Assembly: GCA_907165135.1 (NCBI GenBank)
Contig: OU015566.1
Coordinates: 13,252,157 to 13,316,156, forward strand
From: Oikopleura dioica
Lineage: Eukaryota > Chordata > Appendicularia > Copelata > Oikopleuridae
Length of the DNA stretch: 64,000 nucleotides
Direction: 5' to 3'
The stretch's first letter is position 1. The number at the start of each line of letters is the position of its first letter. Below the pieces are notes generated by a model, which saw only the letters and a list, made by a program, of their open reading frames with translations, made no database searches and was not told where the DNA came from. Made by a program: the position numbers and the translations under genes. Below are positions 1 through 10,254 of this stretch, in pieces.

Positions 1-239
1 CGCTTATTCTATGAATACATTATATAATATAAAAGAGGTGTTTTATTATGTGTTGACCACTGAAAAAAGGGTATCGTTGCAAAGTCAAGTATCAGAGCAA
101 AAGTCAGTATATGCTCAAGAATAGATTTGACACAGGGTCGCGATAAAGTACAAGTGCGGCTTAGCAGAAAAATCCCTCAGCCTCTGTTGTTAAATCCTTG
201 TCTATTTTGATTCAAAGAGATAGAGAAATTCCCCTCAAA
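1..239 (+). promoter_or_regulatory. 5' flank of gelsolin-like gene
   Basis: AT-rich leader with TATA-like strings near 20-35 and no open frame. Pyrimidine-rich AG sites just before the ATG, such as the one near 180, could be cis- or trans-splice acceptors, but no spliced-leader evidence is available from sequence alone. Confidence 0.3.
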
Positions 240-1929
240 ATGGACTCCTTTGGCGAAAATGTCGGGACCGAGACCGGTCTGCAGATCTGGCGGGTTGAAA
301 ACTTCAAACCCGTGGCTGTTCCGAAAGAGTATTATGGGCAGTTTTACGTTGGAGACTCTTATATTGTGATGGATACGATTGTCGAGGGGGATTATAAGTC
401 GATGAATATTCATTTTTGGCTCGGAAAGGATTCTTCTCAGGATGAAAAAGGAGCTGCAGCGGCTTTGACCGCCCAGTTAGACGAGGAAAAAGGTTGAAAA
501 TTATTTTTTCTTTGAGACAAAATTGAAATAGACCCTCTGAAAGCTTCTTGGAGACATTCCAATTCAACATCGAGAAGTTGAAAAATGCGAGTCGTCAAAG
601 TTCCTTTCCTACTTTCCCAACGGCATCCAGTACCTCTGGGGAGGCGTGGCTTCCGGTTTCAATCACGTCGAAGATGAGTCCAAACCTCGACTGCTTCATG
701 TCAAGGGTAGCAAGAAGATTAATGCGACGGAAGTTGCTGTCTCGTGGGACTCGTTCAATCATGGAGATATTTTCATTCTTGAGCATCAGTCGCGCATTTT
801 TCAGTGGAACGGACGGGACTCCAATCCCTTCGAGCGAATCAAGGTTTGATCTTTTTTTACCAACAAAAACTACTTCAGACAATTTTCAGGCTTGTCGACT
901 TGCAAATAAAATCGCTGCTGCTGAGAAATCTGGCCGTGTCAAGGTCCGAATCGTCGATGACGTCGATGACAAGGATGCCATCCCTGAAGCAATGCTCGAA
1001 GTTCTCGGTGATCGACCTGATAACATCGCAGAAGCGACTTGTGATAATGTGACGCCAATCGAGCTTCATCGAAGCCCAGCTACACTCTTTCATGTTTCCA
1101 ACGCTAGTGGATCTATGCAGGTAGGAGTCGGATTTTCCAAAAGTGTTCTCACCAATTCTTCCAGGTCAGCGAGAAAGGCACTGCTCCTCTTTCCCAATCC
1201 AGCCTCGAGTCCGGCGATTGCTTCCTGATTGACGCTGCTGCTGCGAACAAGATCTTTGTCTGGAAAGGAAAAGATGCCGACTCTGAAGAGCGAAAGAAGG
1301 CCCTGCAACAAGCTGAAGAATTTATCTCCCAAAAAGGATACCCAGCATCGACTGCGATTGAGATCTTGCCTGAAGGAGGAGAGTCGACTTATTTCAAAGA
1401 GTACTTTTCTGACTGGCAGCATGTTGAGGAGTCGCCAGGATTAAAGTATTTCAATCTTCGACCTCCAAAACTATTCTGGTAAAAAATCAGCTTTCTAAAG
1501 AAATGCAAAGAATTCTAGCGTCTCCGATGCTGATGGAGAACTTCGAGTTGAGGAAATTCTCGGCTCTCTTGAACAAACCGATCTTCTGCCAAAAGAAGTT
1601 TGCATCTTGGACTGCTTTGATAAAGTCTTTATCTGGAATGGAAAAGACGCATCTGATGCTGAAAAGTCGTCGTCTGAAGGATTTGCGAAGAAGTTCTTGG
1701 AAACTGATCCTCGAGGAAGATCGATTGAAACTCCAATTGTCTTCGAAAACCAAGGTTTTGAAAAGGTTTTCGGAAAAATAGATAAAATGATTTTTTAGAG
1801 GAAGAATCTGATGATTTCAAAGCCTATTTTCCGGAATGGGACAACAACTGCTTCGTTGATCCGCATCAGGTTTTGCTCGATATGGCCGAACAGATGAAAT
1901 TACTGACTCAAAGACACTGCAGCTGCTAG
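240..1929 (+). CDS. Four-repeat gelsolin/villin-family actin-binding protein
   Basis: Predicted Ca-dependent actin severing/capping protein of the cytoplasm. Six exons: 240-485, 544-843, 890-1120, 1165-1478, 1519-1765, 1801-1929, giving 488 residues. Four gelsolin repeats are visible. Each starts with an LQIW/PRLLHV/PATLFHV/PPKLFC-type strand and carries an F-x-W-x-GKD/GRD signature (FWLGKD, FQWNGRD, FVWKGKD, FIWNGKD). The inter-repeat segment IPIQHREVE is diagnostic of the G1-G2 linker. Intron 1 (486-543) must start with GA rather than GT to restore LDELLGDIPIQHREV; intron 5 is only 35 nt. The ATG at 240 is chosen because the first repeat follows at once. Four repeats is intermediate between severin (3) and gelsolin (6); there is no villin headpiece. 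AATAAA follows near 1963. The exact orthologue is unknown. Confidence 0.85.
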
Positions 1930-2161
1930 TAACATTATATATTTCTTTAAATTTTACTGAAAAAAATAAAGAAAAACGAGTCATTTGAGTGTCAGAAACT
2001 TGCCAAAATCATTATGATATTCCGAGTACAGTGAATTGAAATAATGAAAAGACTTAAAAACTCTTAGAAAAAAGTTGTTTTCTTTGGAGCTTTTAATTGT
2101 TCGTTTTTGTTTATAAAAAGGGTTGATGTATTTACAGGGTAGGAGTTTTCAACGAGTGAGT

Positions 2162-2915
2162 TTACAGCGAATACTTTTTCTTTTCGTTTTTGCGCGATTT
2201 CATTTGAACTTCCATACAAGCTTCTGTCGTTTTGTCGAGATAGTCGAGTCCCAATTGAGCGATGCGGCGCACTTCGGCTGAGACGCTTCCCACTGCGTTC
2301 TTTGGCTCCGTTTTCAAAATTTGCTTCAAAAATTTGCGATCCTAAAGGTTGATTGATAAGGTTTAAATAGGATTGTAAAAAGTTACCGTTTCAAAACCAG
2401 TTTTGGAGACGATTTTCAAATTGTTCATTCCGAGATGTCCAAGAACTGCTTCTTGCGCTTTTTGAATTCCGATTCGGAAGTGGTCGACTTCTGGCCTGAG
2501 CATGTGACCTCGGTGGTAAAAGACAAGAGCGTGTTCGTATCGGCCCAGCTGGAAGAGAGCCTCTGCTTTTCGGTACATTGCTTCCTGACTCAGTTTATCT
2601 TTCGCCAAAACTTTATCTGCATCGGCAACGGCTAGTTCTAGCTCTCCGAGCTAAACAGTATAGCATAGTAAGGAGCTTTCTTGTTTGAGTTGTACCTGTG
2701 TGTAACATCTTGAGCGTGCGACAAGGCCGGCATGATCAGTTGGATCTCGTTCGAGAACTTCGTTATACAGTTGAAGCGCTTGCTCAAGCTTTCCGTTGAT
2801 GAACAGCTTGTCGCCCTCAGCGATCAGAGCTTTTGGTGGCCGCTCGAGTTCAACAGCGCCTTAGTCTTCAGGTAAAATCAATGCAAAAATGACAAAAAGG
2901 TGTACCTCCTTTCAT
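2162..2915 (-). CDS. ODAD4: TPR protein like ODAD4/TTC25 (outer dynein arm docking)
   Basis: Exons on the minus strand: 2915-2906, 2859-2696, 2650-2387, 2341-2162 (205 residues). The product has TPR helices beginning PPKALIAEGDKLF and a second unit with YRKAEALFQLGRYEHALVFY followed by GIQKAQEA, the run I associate with TTC25/ODAD4. That protein is needed to dock outer dynein arms on ciliary axonemes. It is much shorter than vertebrate ODAD4 (over 600 residues): only the N-terminal TPRs and a short Lys-rich tail (KSRKNEKKKYSL) remain. Exon 1 is a 10-nt mini-exon, so the start is less certain than the rest. Convergent with the gelsolin-like gene, 232 bp apart. Confidence 0.75.
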
Positions 2916-3199
2916 GATTTCTTCTAAACTGAAGATTTTTTATTTTTTCGGCTTTCGAAAACAGGCATTCTAGAGATGAATCAGGGATCTAAATGTTTTC
3001 ACGAAAATAGCAATTGCCATTGCTTCTTTTATATGCTTTTTTAGAATAAATTATTTGTTACAGTATTCATAAGAAGAAATGAATGCAATAGGATTTACAG
3101 CAGATTCCTCTTGGTCAAAAATAATATCGCTCGAAACAAAATTTCCATCTTTATCTGTCAATAGGTCGCTTAAGGGTAGAGTAGGATCCTTGCGCGCGC

Positions 3200-3593
3200 C
3201 CCTTTAAGGGGGTGGTGGTCGAGAAATCGACCTAGATTTTCATAAACTTCCAATAATTCCTTTAGTCGAGCAATTCTTTCTTTTCGAATGGATAGATAAT
3301 GGTTAAATAAGTCAGTATTAACGAAAAATAAGGCTTCCCCCAAGTTAAAACCGATTATTTCGGCCGAAACATTCACAGGGCGAAGCAAAAATCCGCAAAT
3401 TTCACTTTTTGGGGGTACTTTGAGCAATATTTTCGCAAAATTTTTCAAGAATTTTTTTTAAAAACTTCACGCGACCACATCCGCTTAACCTTTATCTTTT
3501 GAAAAACTAAAAGAAAATTCTAGTATCTGAGGCGGTTTTTGCTCAATCTTGGTTTGAATGAACCCAATTCTCGACCACCACCCCCTTAAAGGG
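3200..3593. repeat. Inverted repeat with 24-bp arms
   Basis: The sequence CCCTTTAAGGGGGTGGTGGT plus CGAG at 3200-3223 recurs as its exact reverse complement at 3570-3593. The 346 bp between the arms show no coding signal. It may be a foldback mobile element or a chance of local duplication; no target-site duplication is evident. Confidence 0.6.
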
Positions 3594-3807
3594 TATAGCC
3601 CCCGCTCCTAAAGGGTTGAAAAAATCTATCGGCGAGAAGTTGAAAAACTTTCACCGGAAAAAGTCGGTTAACAATCCCGTCAAAGTAGTGCCATTTTCGC
3701 AAAAATGCACCAAAAATGGTCATTTTTTTACAATTTTCTTAATTTCACCCCCTAAATCTCATTTTTATCGAACGATTTTAGGCTCATATGCAGACTATGT
3801 GTATAAG

Positions 3808-4245
3808 CTAGGGTCGGCGCCGACACTCGACCAAATCGCTATTGTCGGGTTTTGGTCGGGCAATGGTCGGTACCTACCCGACCCTACATTGAGATTTGTC
3901 GTTGGTCGGTCGATGGTCGTGTTTTTGTCGGGTCAGTGGTCGGTTTTAGCTCATTCTCGGTAATGTTCTCCGATATAAATTCACTTCTTTTATTCGACAA
4001 GTTCTTCTTATTTCAATGTCACAAGCGACAAAATAATGTAAAATCTAGGACATTTATAAAATCGAAAGTTTCATACCCCCAATGATTCGATTTCGAAGCT
4101 TTTCCATCATTCTCATTGGTTTAAAAAACCGACCACCGAGCCGACCAAAAGGCCGACTCGACCCGACCCGACCATGATTTTGGCCATTTCAAAGTGGTCC
4201 GACCCGACCCGACACTGAAAAAGGGTGGTCGATGCCGACCCTAGA
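3808..4245. mobile_element. GTCGG-rich foldback/MITE-like element
   Basis: The ends CTAGGGTCGGC (3808) and GCCGACCCTAG (to 4244) are inverted repeats. Both halves are packed with GGTCGG/CCGACC units in opposite orientation, so the element could fold on itself. It is flanked by TATAAG at 3802-3807 and at 4246-4251, a plausible 6-bp target-site duplication. No transposase; non-autonomous if mobile. Confidence 0.6.
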
Positions 4246-4329
4246 TATAAGTGAAACGATCACCCCTGAAAAATTCTCGCCGACTCCCCCCCCCCTTAAT
4301 ATCAAAATTTTTGATTCAAAACATAATAA

Positions 4330-6978
4330 TTAAAAGAAACGCTTAAAAATCTCAGAAACACACTGACCGTGACCTAGTATAATTCTGAAAACTGAAGTTT
4401 TTCTGTCGCCTTTAGACCATCTAATTTTTCCAGGAAAAACGAATATTGTGTTATCAAATAATAAACTCGCATGTCTTTCAATAACCTTGAAAATACAAGT
4501 CAATTGGTAAGGTTAAGCAGACTTCATTCTTACCCCGGAAAGCTGGCCTATTAAATTCCACTTGTTGTTCCTCAGTTGCCAAATATCACCTGAGTCGGCG
4601 CCACCTTGGAGACCATCAAACATTCCTCCGACCGTCAATAAATCGCCTGAAGGTAGTCCAATCGAGGTGAAATATTTAATTCGTCTCAATCATGATATTG
4701 GCTCAAATTATAATTTGCAACTTTACCTTGGATGTGATGAAAGTTCTATCCAGCCATCTTCAGTAAGTGTTTCAACTGTTTTTTGTCCATAATCTTTAAA
4801 TTCGCCACCAACGATAGTCGGGCGATTTTTATAAAAAGCTAAATCGCCATAGTAGTGAGGTGTGCGTAAATCAAAAGTCTCGCGCCAAGTTTTTGATCCA
4901 TCGAATCTGTCGCACTTCTCTGCTTTTGAGTTATAATCATTGCAAATTAGAGCTACGAATTTAATATTCAGTCGGTAAACTTTCTAACCTTCGTTTCCTT
5001 CTTTTACAGCTAGAGCAGTTTGGGAACCAAAAGCATAAAACCCTATCAATTTGATTGAGAGTACTCTGAATTGGCATCCATCTAGCTTAGCAATCTTTTT
5101 TTTTTAATTTTTTTCAATTTAATTTTTATTACTCTTTGTGTGTACTTGGGATAATATCCTCCGAATATATAAAGATGACCTTTAACAATCGCATTTTTCT
5201 GATAGTAAATGAAGTTTACAGGGTCGACGACAAGTTGTCTTCTTGATATGTTCGTTTTATATGAAAATTGGTAAAAAAGAAAAATTAAACGTTTTTATGA
5301 AAAAATGAATATATCAAGATTTCCTTTTCCCGTCTCATCAGGTGGATATCTTATGAATATTTTTTTGCTAACGGATCCATCATCGAGAAGTGCGTAATTT
5401 CTGTAGTTATAAGCAACCGTAACAGCAATATGATTATCAGCAGCTATCAAAACATTAATTTGCTTCTTTGTCCCGGAAGAATAAATAAAGTTTTTGATTT
5501 CTGTTTCACGATCTTGTTTGAAAAGCCTGATAAATTGGCTTTCCTCCTGTGGAAAATGAGCCATTTCTATTGATGCAATCTGGGCATTATTCTTGAATAA
5601 TTTAAAAGTCGGAATTCTGGTATCTCCTGCATGAATCTCTATGTCCAACTTCGTCCAATGAAATATTGGCCCTTTAAAGTTTAATCTTTCGTCGAAGTAT
5701 TTCATTGAGTCAATCCAAAAGGATCCATTTTTGTAAGTTCCAAAGTCGAAAAATACTTGTCTATTAAAGAACTGGAATTCTAGCACTTTGGTTTCTTTAT
5801 CTAAGCCCTCTTTTGCCTTAAAAAATTACGAATCTTAAGAAATTTATATAATTTATATAACAAACTTTTAACTGAAAGCCTAAAGTTGGACGATCGGCTT
5901 TTGTTTGAGCTTGAATCTTCCATTTAAAAGTCGAAATATGCTTAAACTGAGCAAGTGCAGTAAATGGCTTCGGCTTGTTCTGATGATAAATGACATCTGG
6001 AACTATTGTTTTTCGATATGCTCCGAAAAGCGAGCTTGCGGATTCAGGAAATTTCGGCTGAAAAACAGCATTTGTCGAGAAAAAAGCTGGAAAGACATCG
6101 TCATGGAATGCGAAATAGGGATTGCTAGTCACGTGCATCTTTTTAACAGCTTTTTGTTGGACAAATTCAATCTCAATGTTAGCTGGTTTTAAGGATTCTA
6201 AGCTCTCTTTGAATACTTTATTCGATAAATATGCAAAAATCCTTTCCAAAATCAAATTCAATCTCAAATGTCGCATCATAAACGTAGTTTTGAATAAAGA
6301 ATTTCTCGTTATTGATGATTCCATTACCAAAATACTCACACTCATCGTTATTTGTTCCGGTTTGATCAGTGTAGTGCAGATCAAGCGGGGCAAATAATCC
6401 AGAAACACATGGGGTCTTTTCTTCGTATTCGACAAGAGTTCCAATCCATTCGCTGCCAAGAATTATAAATCTTCCTGCCTCGACCTCCATCATCAACGAA
6501 TACTGCGTATTTGAAAGGACGATGCTTCTTGTTACTAGAATAAAGAAAAGCCGGCCTAAATCGATCTTTCTAGGGTAAAAGAGAGAACTGAAGTTAATTT
6601 GTTTATATCTTCCTCGGTAAAAAAATTCACAAATGCAAAAATTTCAACCCTTTTCAAAGGAATAATATGAACTGGATCCAAATCCCTGAACTCCGATGGC
6701 AGCCCAAACTCGTTCTTTTTCCATCCTTTCTCCATTTCTTCGCTTTTACGAATTCTATTTAGAGCGACTGCAGTTGACAGCTTGATGTAATGATCGCCGA
6801 TCTTGACACTCATAAGATAAAAGACTCCTTTGTAGCTGATCGAAGACAGCTTTGCGTTAATATGGTTGCTAGCAATGTAGCCTTGAGCCTCTTCGAAGCG
6901 GTTTAAATTGTAATTTGGAGCGTAATAGTAGCACTTGTCTGACCGTGCTGTTGGAGAGCTTCGAACGGTCAAACTCAT
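4330..6978 (-). CDS. Kelch-motif-containing protein, unknown function
   Basis: A multi-exon minus-strand gene running from ATG 6978 to stop 4330. Visible parts in order: an N-terminal region without a signal peptide (MSLTVRSSPTARSDKCYYY), a long low-similarity middle, then C-terminal exons with kelch-like strands: KGHLYIFGGYYP near 5160-5200, PTIVGGEFKDYG near 4800, GLPSGDLLTVGGMFDG near 4640, and a final exon with LLFDNTIFVFPGK (about 4330-4480). The GG pairs followed by a Tyr/Trp-containing strand are typical of beta-propeller blades. Intron borders in the middle are tentative; one near 6213-6249 seems to need GA-AG. It starts 24 bp downstream of another kelch-like gene on the same strand, which suggests an operon. 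The role is not recognised. Confidence 0.55.
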
Positions 6979-7002
6979 TCATTTATATAAAGTTATTGTT
7001 TC

Positions 7003-7500
7003 TCAAAGAGTAAAAGTTTTTTGACCATTTTCAAATAACCACCATTGGGAAAATTTTGGTGTCTTTTTCTTTGTGCCTGATCTCAATTTGATGAGTTCCG
7101 ATGGAAGCGCCGAAATGAAATACAAAAAATCCGATTCTTCTCAAAATATTAATAAAGTTATTTTTTTATTATGTGCACCTTCTGATTCGATTAGAAATGA
7201 AGATGAGCGATGCACCAGCTTCTTTGATTCTCAACAAATTTCCTTTAGCATCGACTAAATAGTGCTCCCCATCCAAAAATGTTGCGCCAATAGACTGTAT
7301 GGGAGGTATCGGAAGGTGAGTCGGCCACCCAGACCTGATTTTTAAAAATGATAACAGCTGCATGAGCAGCTCGGAGCTTCAAAGACCGACAATGCCAAAT
7401 GCTACCTGCTGAGTGATATAGATCTGCATTGGCCAAAGAGAACACTGACTTCGAATTTGGAAATTTTTCGATGAGATCTGTTTCCAAGTCAGCAAACTGA
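7003..7500 (-). CDS. 3' exons of a second kelch-like gene (5' part unresolved)
   Basis: Minus-strand frames read FPNSKSVFSLANADLYHSAG and AAHAAVIIFKNQVWVADSPS (7310-7480), then SIGATFLDGEHYLVDAKGN (7190-7290) and a tail ending at stop 7003. AAHAAVIIFKNQVWVAD has the small-small-hydrophobic strand pattern of kelch blades. Joins between these frames are not settled. A Cys-rich exon at 8745-8966 on the same strand may be its 5' portion. If so, the 7.5-8.7 kb stretch with the GC island and repeats is an intron or an insertion. Confidence 0.45.
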
Positions 7501-7689
7501 GAGCAGATTTTGAGAATATTGCTAAATTATTTAAAATATTTCATAAATCATTTCTAAAAACAAAAACCTTTCTAGCCAATCGTTTTCCTGCCGGGATTAT
7601 TGGTCTGAGTGTTCCAACCTGTATGTTGCTTGAAATTTCCTTTTAATGATACCCATTCTGATTAGATCCGAAGATTTTCACTTATTGAA

Positions 7690-7880
7690 ATACCGGAAAT
7701 CTGATGGGCCGCGCTCTCTCGGTCGAGGAAGGCGCTGAGTCGCGCTGATGGAGGAGGACAGTGCCCACCGCCAGGTGTAAACTCCTGCACGGGCTCTTCC
7801 TTGGCCCGACTCGACGCAACGCTTGTTTCAAGTTGAGCCGATGAGTTGGGGTTTCCCTAAGTTGGGTAAACGGCGATTTG
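7690..7880. other. GC-rich structured island, unidentified
   Basis: Roughly 190 bp of clearly higher GC than the AT-rich surroundings, with several potential stems, for instance GGGCTCTTCCTTGGCCC near 7790-7806 and TTTCCCTAAGTTGGGTAAA near 7852. No open frame of note. I compared it from memory with U1-U5, SRP, RNase P and rRNA segments and recognise none of them. Confidence 0.3.
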
Positions 7881-8027
7881 AAAGAACGAAGGAAGTTCTA
7901 TAGATTTTGTTTTGAGAACAGTACAACTGTTTTGGCACTCCACCTTATCTAAACTACTACGGAGTTTCCTTCAATTCTAGCTCGGATTTTATTTTTGGCT
8001 TCTACCGGCGGTACAAAATTGTAGCGG

Positions 8028-8045
8028 CGGTACAAATTTGTACCG
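8028..8045. repeat. 18-bp perfect palindrome CGGTACAAATTTGTACCG
   Basis: Perfect dyad, preceded at 8006 by a partial copy (GGCGGTACAAAATTGTA). It could be a binding site or part of a mobile-element end. Confidence 0.6.
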
Positions 8046-8411
8046 TGGCCGCCCTACAGCCCAAAAATTTGCGCTATGAGCTCGTTGCCCTGATGTGCTA
8101 CTATACAAGACCGGAGGAGAAGAAGAACATCGACTGTAAAAGGCAGCAACTACAATTATTATCTCTTAGTACGACGGATTAGAGAAAGGAGGGGCCATTG
8201 AAAACAGATTTTTATTTGCGAATGCGGCCCTTTTGCCCTGCACCGTACCGATTTCCTCTGCTGATTACAGTCACTTGCTCCCCTGGGCGATGATTGATAA
8301 GCCGCGTTGTGCTGAGAGAACGTTCCAGCTGTTATCATTTTTAAAAATCTGGTCTGGGTGGCCGACTCACCTTCCATTCCCCCCTGTATGGATTTATGAA
8401 CTTTATTTGAA

Positions 8412-8533
8412 ATTTAACCCGTTGCCGAGCGCGTAGCAGTTTCGCTGCTACGACACGCCCCGAGGCTCAAAATATGGCAGACTTATTGGCGGTGAAGGCA
8501 TATCTACGCCTACCGCTCGGCAATGGGTTAAAT
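8412..8533. mobile_element. 122-bp foldback/MITE-like element
   Basis: Terminal inverted repeats of 20 bp, ATTTAACCCGTTGCCGAGCG at 8412-8431 against 8514-8533, with one mismatch. Inside is a small hairpin, GTAGCAG-loop-CTGCTAC near 8432-8450. No coding capacity. Confidence 0.65.
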
Positions 8534-8744
8534 TATTTTTATCATTCATAAATCATTCATAAGGGAACAGTGTCTCTTGTACATCTGTTTCGATTAAATC
8601 CGTACTCGACGTGTTACTTTGAAAACTAAAAAAAATCAGCGGTATTTTCTTAAATGGAACATGGCGATCTTCTCGTCTTTTTGCTATTAACCCGATATCC
8701 TCAATTCTCCGATCTAAATACTTTTTCATTTTCCAAATTTTGAA

Positions 8745-8966
8745 TCAAGAAAACTTTCCTTTCGCGAACTGGGCATTATCCAAGTCCCAGACAGGGACCA
8801 TAGTTTGTTCATTTTCTATTTTCTCGCATTGGTAAAATTGGCATGGACATCCTTTCAAACAATCTTTCTCAAATGGACAAATTTCTCCAGCAAAATCAAA
8901 AGATCTTGTCAATTGAAAACAGATTATTTCGCAGGGATTAAAAGACTTGATTCTTGTGGATTTCAA
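8745..8966 (-). CDS. Cys-rich exon, probably 5' part of the kelch-like gene
   Basis: Open minus-strand frame with closely spaced cysteines: FAGEICPFEKDCLKGCPCQF followed by YQCEK. Such a C-x5-C-x3-CPC-x4-C cluster looks like a small disulfide-bonded extracellular module. No ATG or signal peptide is assigned. Linked to the 7003-7500 exons only by strand and proximity. Confidence 0.4.
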   Translation of the reverse strand: MKSTRIKSFNPCEIICFQLTRSFDFAGEICPFEKDCLKGCPCQFYQCEKIENEQTMVPVWDLDNAQFAKGKFS

Positions 8967-9297
8967 AAACAGAGATTGAGAGCAAAGATTGCGACAAATA
9001 AACTGATCTTTTCTCTGGTTAACCTATTACTAGGGTGGTCGATTTCGCCTACGCTTCTGCCTGTTTGTGATTGAGTGAAATTATGGATCCGGATTAGTGA
9101 TTGGCTATATGTTTTCACGCGTGCAGGTTAAACCTGCACGCCACTGTTCACGGGTTAAGGGCGTCAACAACGATTTTTAGCCAATTTTTGACCCTGGTAG
9201 AGTGTCTTTACAAGCTGAATGAAAAGATATTAATTGGTTGAATCATAAGAAAGACTTTTATTCAATCGTTGTTGATACCCTTAAATCTAAGAATCAT
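8967..9297. other. Intergenic; no gene seen
   Basis: AT-rich stretch containing only a 23-bp palindrome at 9119-9141. Confidence 0.5.
9119..9141. repeat. 23-bp palindrome, 11-bp arms with 1-nt spacer
   Basis: GCGTGCAGGTT-A-AACCTGCACGC, arms perfect. It has the same GGTT-N-AACC core as the palindrome at 58818-58840. Confidence 0.7.
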
Positions 9298-9564
9298 TTA
9301 TGAAAATGAGGAAACCATAGCATAAAATTTGCGCTTCTTGCATCGAAATGCATTTATTTCATTTTCTTTTTCCGTGAATTCGAGTGGCGTTTCTTTCGGC
9401 TTCTCTGGAATAGTGACTTCAGCTGGTTGAGTAAAGGTTTTTGTTCCAATGCAGTCATGAAGAAGATGAGCACAGTAGTTCATATCATGAGTCAAGGTAC
9501 ATTTCTTGAAGCCAACTTGGCAAACATTTGTGAGATAAGTGGGTTGAATTTGAGCGGCAAGCAT
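9298..9564 (-). CDS. Small Cys-containing protein, unknown; downstream cistron
   Basis: 88-residue open frame from ATG 9564 to a stop at 9298. It has four cysteines in the first half (TNVCQVGFKKCTLTHDMNYC and LLHDC) and a Glu/Lys-rich second half. No hydrophobic leader. It starts 32 bp after the stop of the gene at 9597-10254 on the same strand, with an AG (TTTAAG) in the gap that could take a spliced leader. Function not recognised; it could also be an exon of something larger. Confidence 0.4.
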   Translation of the reverse strand: MLAAQIQPTYLTNVCQVGFKKCTLTHDMNYCAHLLHDCIGTKTFTQPAEVTIPEKPKETPLEFTEKENEINAFRCKKRKFYAMVSSFS

Positions 9565-9596
9565 CGAGTAGTAATTAGCTTAAATTTCTCATTGAT

Positions 9597-10254
9597 TCAT
9601 TTTAGACAGCTATGAGTACTTATGCCGATAATTATCCCCCAAAATGCGCATCCAAAGAGCATATAGACAATAAATTGTTTTTGTGTTGCATTCCCACTAA
9701 AATTCACAGCCATGAAATTTCCTCGATATGCTTTTGGAAACTTACTGAAGAGAAAAACGCTTCCAAGACTTCCAGAAGTCTTCCTTTTCGTACTCGTCGG
9801 AGAACAAACCCGTAAATTGCTTTGGAGCAGGCGTTTTTCTGTTGTCAAGAGCTATTTTTTCGGCAAGCGTCATCCGGTTTTTATTTCTCACATTTTTCTT
9901 GCCTTTCTCGAATCTCGATCTGATCTTATTGAACTGTCTACTTGTCCTCTGAATAAAACCGCCGTTGATTTCGTCCTCTTCGCTTTCAATAGTCTGATTA
10001 AAGCCCTCTGCAAAATCCTTTGCCTGCTCAAAGGCGCTTCTCATCGTCGGTTCGACTTTTTTTAATTTCGGCAACATCCCTCCACCAAGAACTATCAGCG
10101 TCTTTTTCACCGTACTTGGCAAAAGAACGACACCTTTAGATGTGTTCATGACAGTACCAACACAGTGACATTCGAGGCATTTAACTGCTGGCATGGAGCA
10201 ATTCTCTCTCTCACGATTATCATTGACGATCTCTTCGTCAGCCTTTTGCCGCAT
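9597..10254 (-). CDS. C-terminally anchored single-pass membrane protein, unknown
   Basis: Two exons, 10254-9746 and 9696-9597, joined by a 49-nt GT-AG intron; 202 residues from ATG 10254. The N-terminal part has a Cys cluster (CSMPAVKCLECHCVG). A Lys/Arg-rich middle follows. The second exon supplies a hydrophobic segment (FIVYMLFGCAFWGIIIGI) close to the C-terminus, the layout of a tail-anchored protein. The open frame extends upstream of the ATG, so a longer N-terminus is possible. No family recognised. Confidence 0.55.

Larger units (their letters stand above)
2916..4329. other. Gene-free, repeat-bearing intergenic stretch
   Basis: No convincing exon on either strand. Short open frames at 3170-3448 (-) and 3616-3963 (+) are compositionally odd and lie inside repeat structures. 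The stretch holds an inverted repeat (3200-3593) and a GTCGG-rich foldback element (3808-4245). Confidence 0.6.
7313..8376. repeat. Inverted duplication of a kelch exon fragment (two 51-bp arms)
   Basis: Positions 7313-7363 recur as reverse complement at 8326-8376 with about two mismatches over 51 bp. The left arm is coding (minus strand, IIFKNQVWVADSPS region). The right arm is in the opposite orientation with no intact gene around it, so it looks like a copied fragment. Confidence 0.75.
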
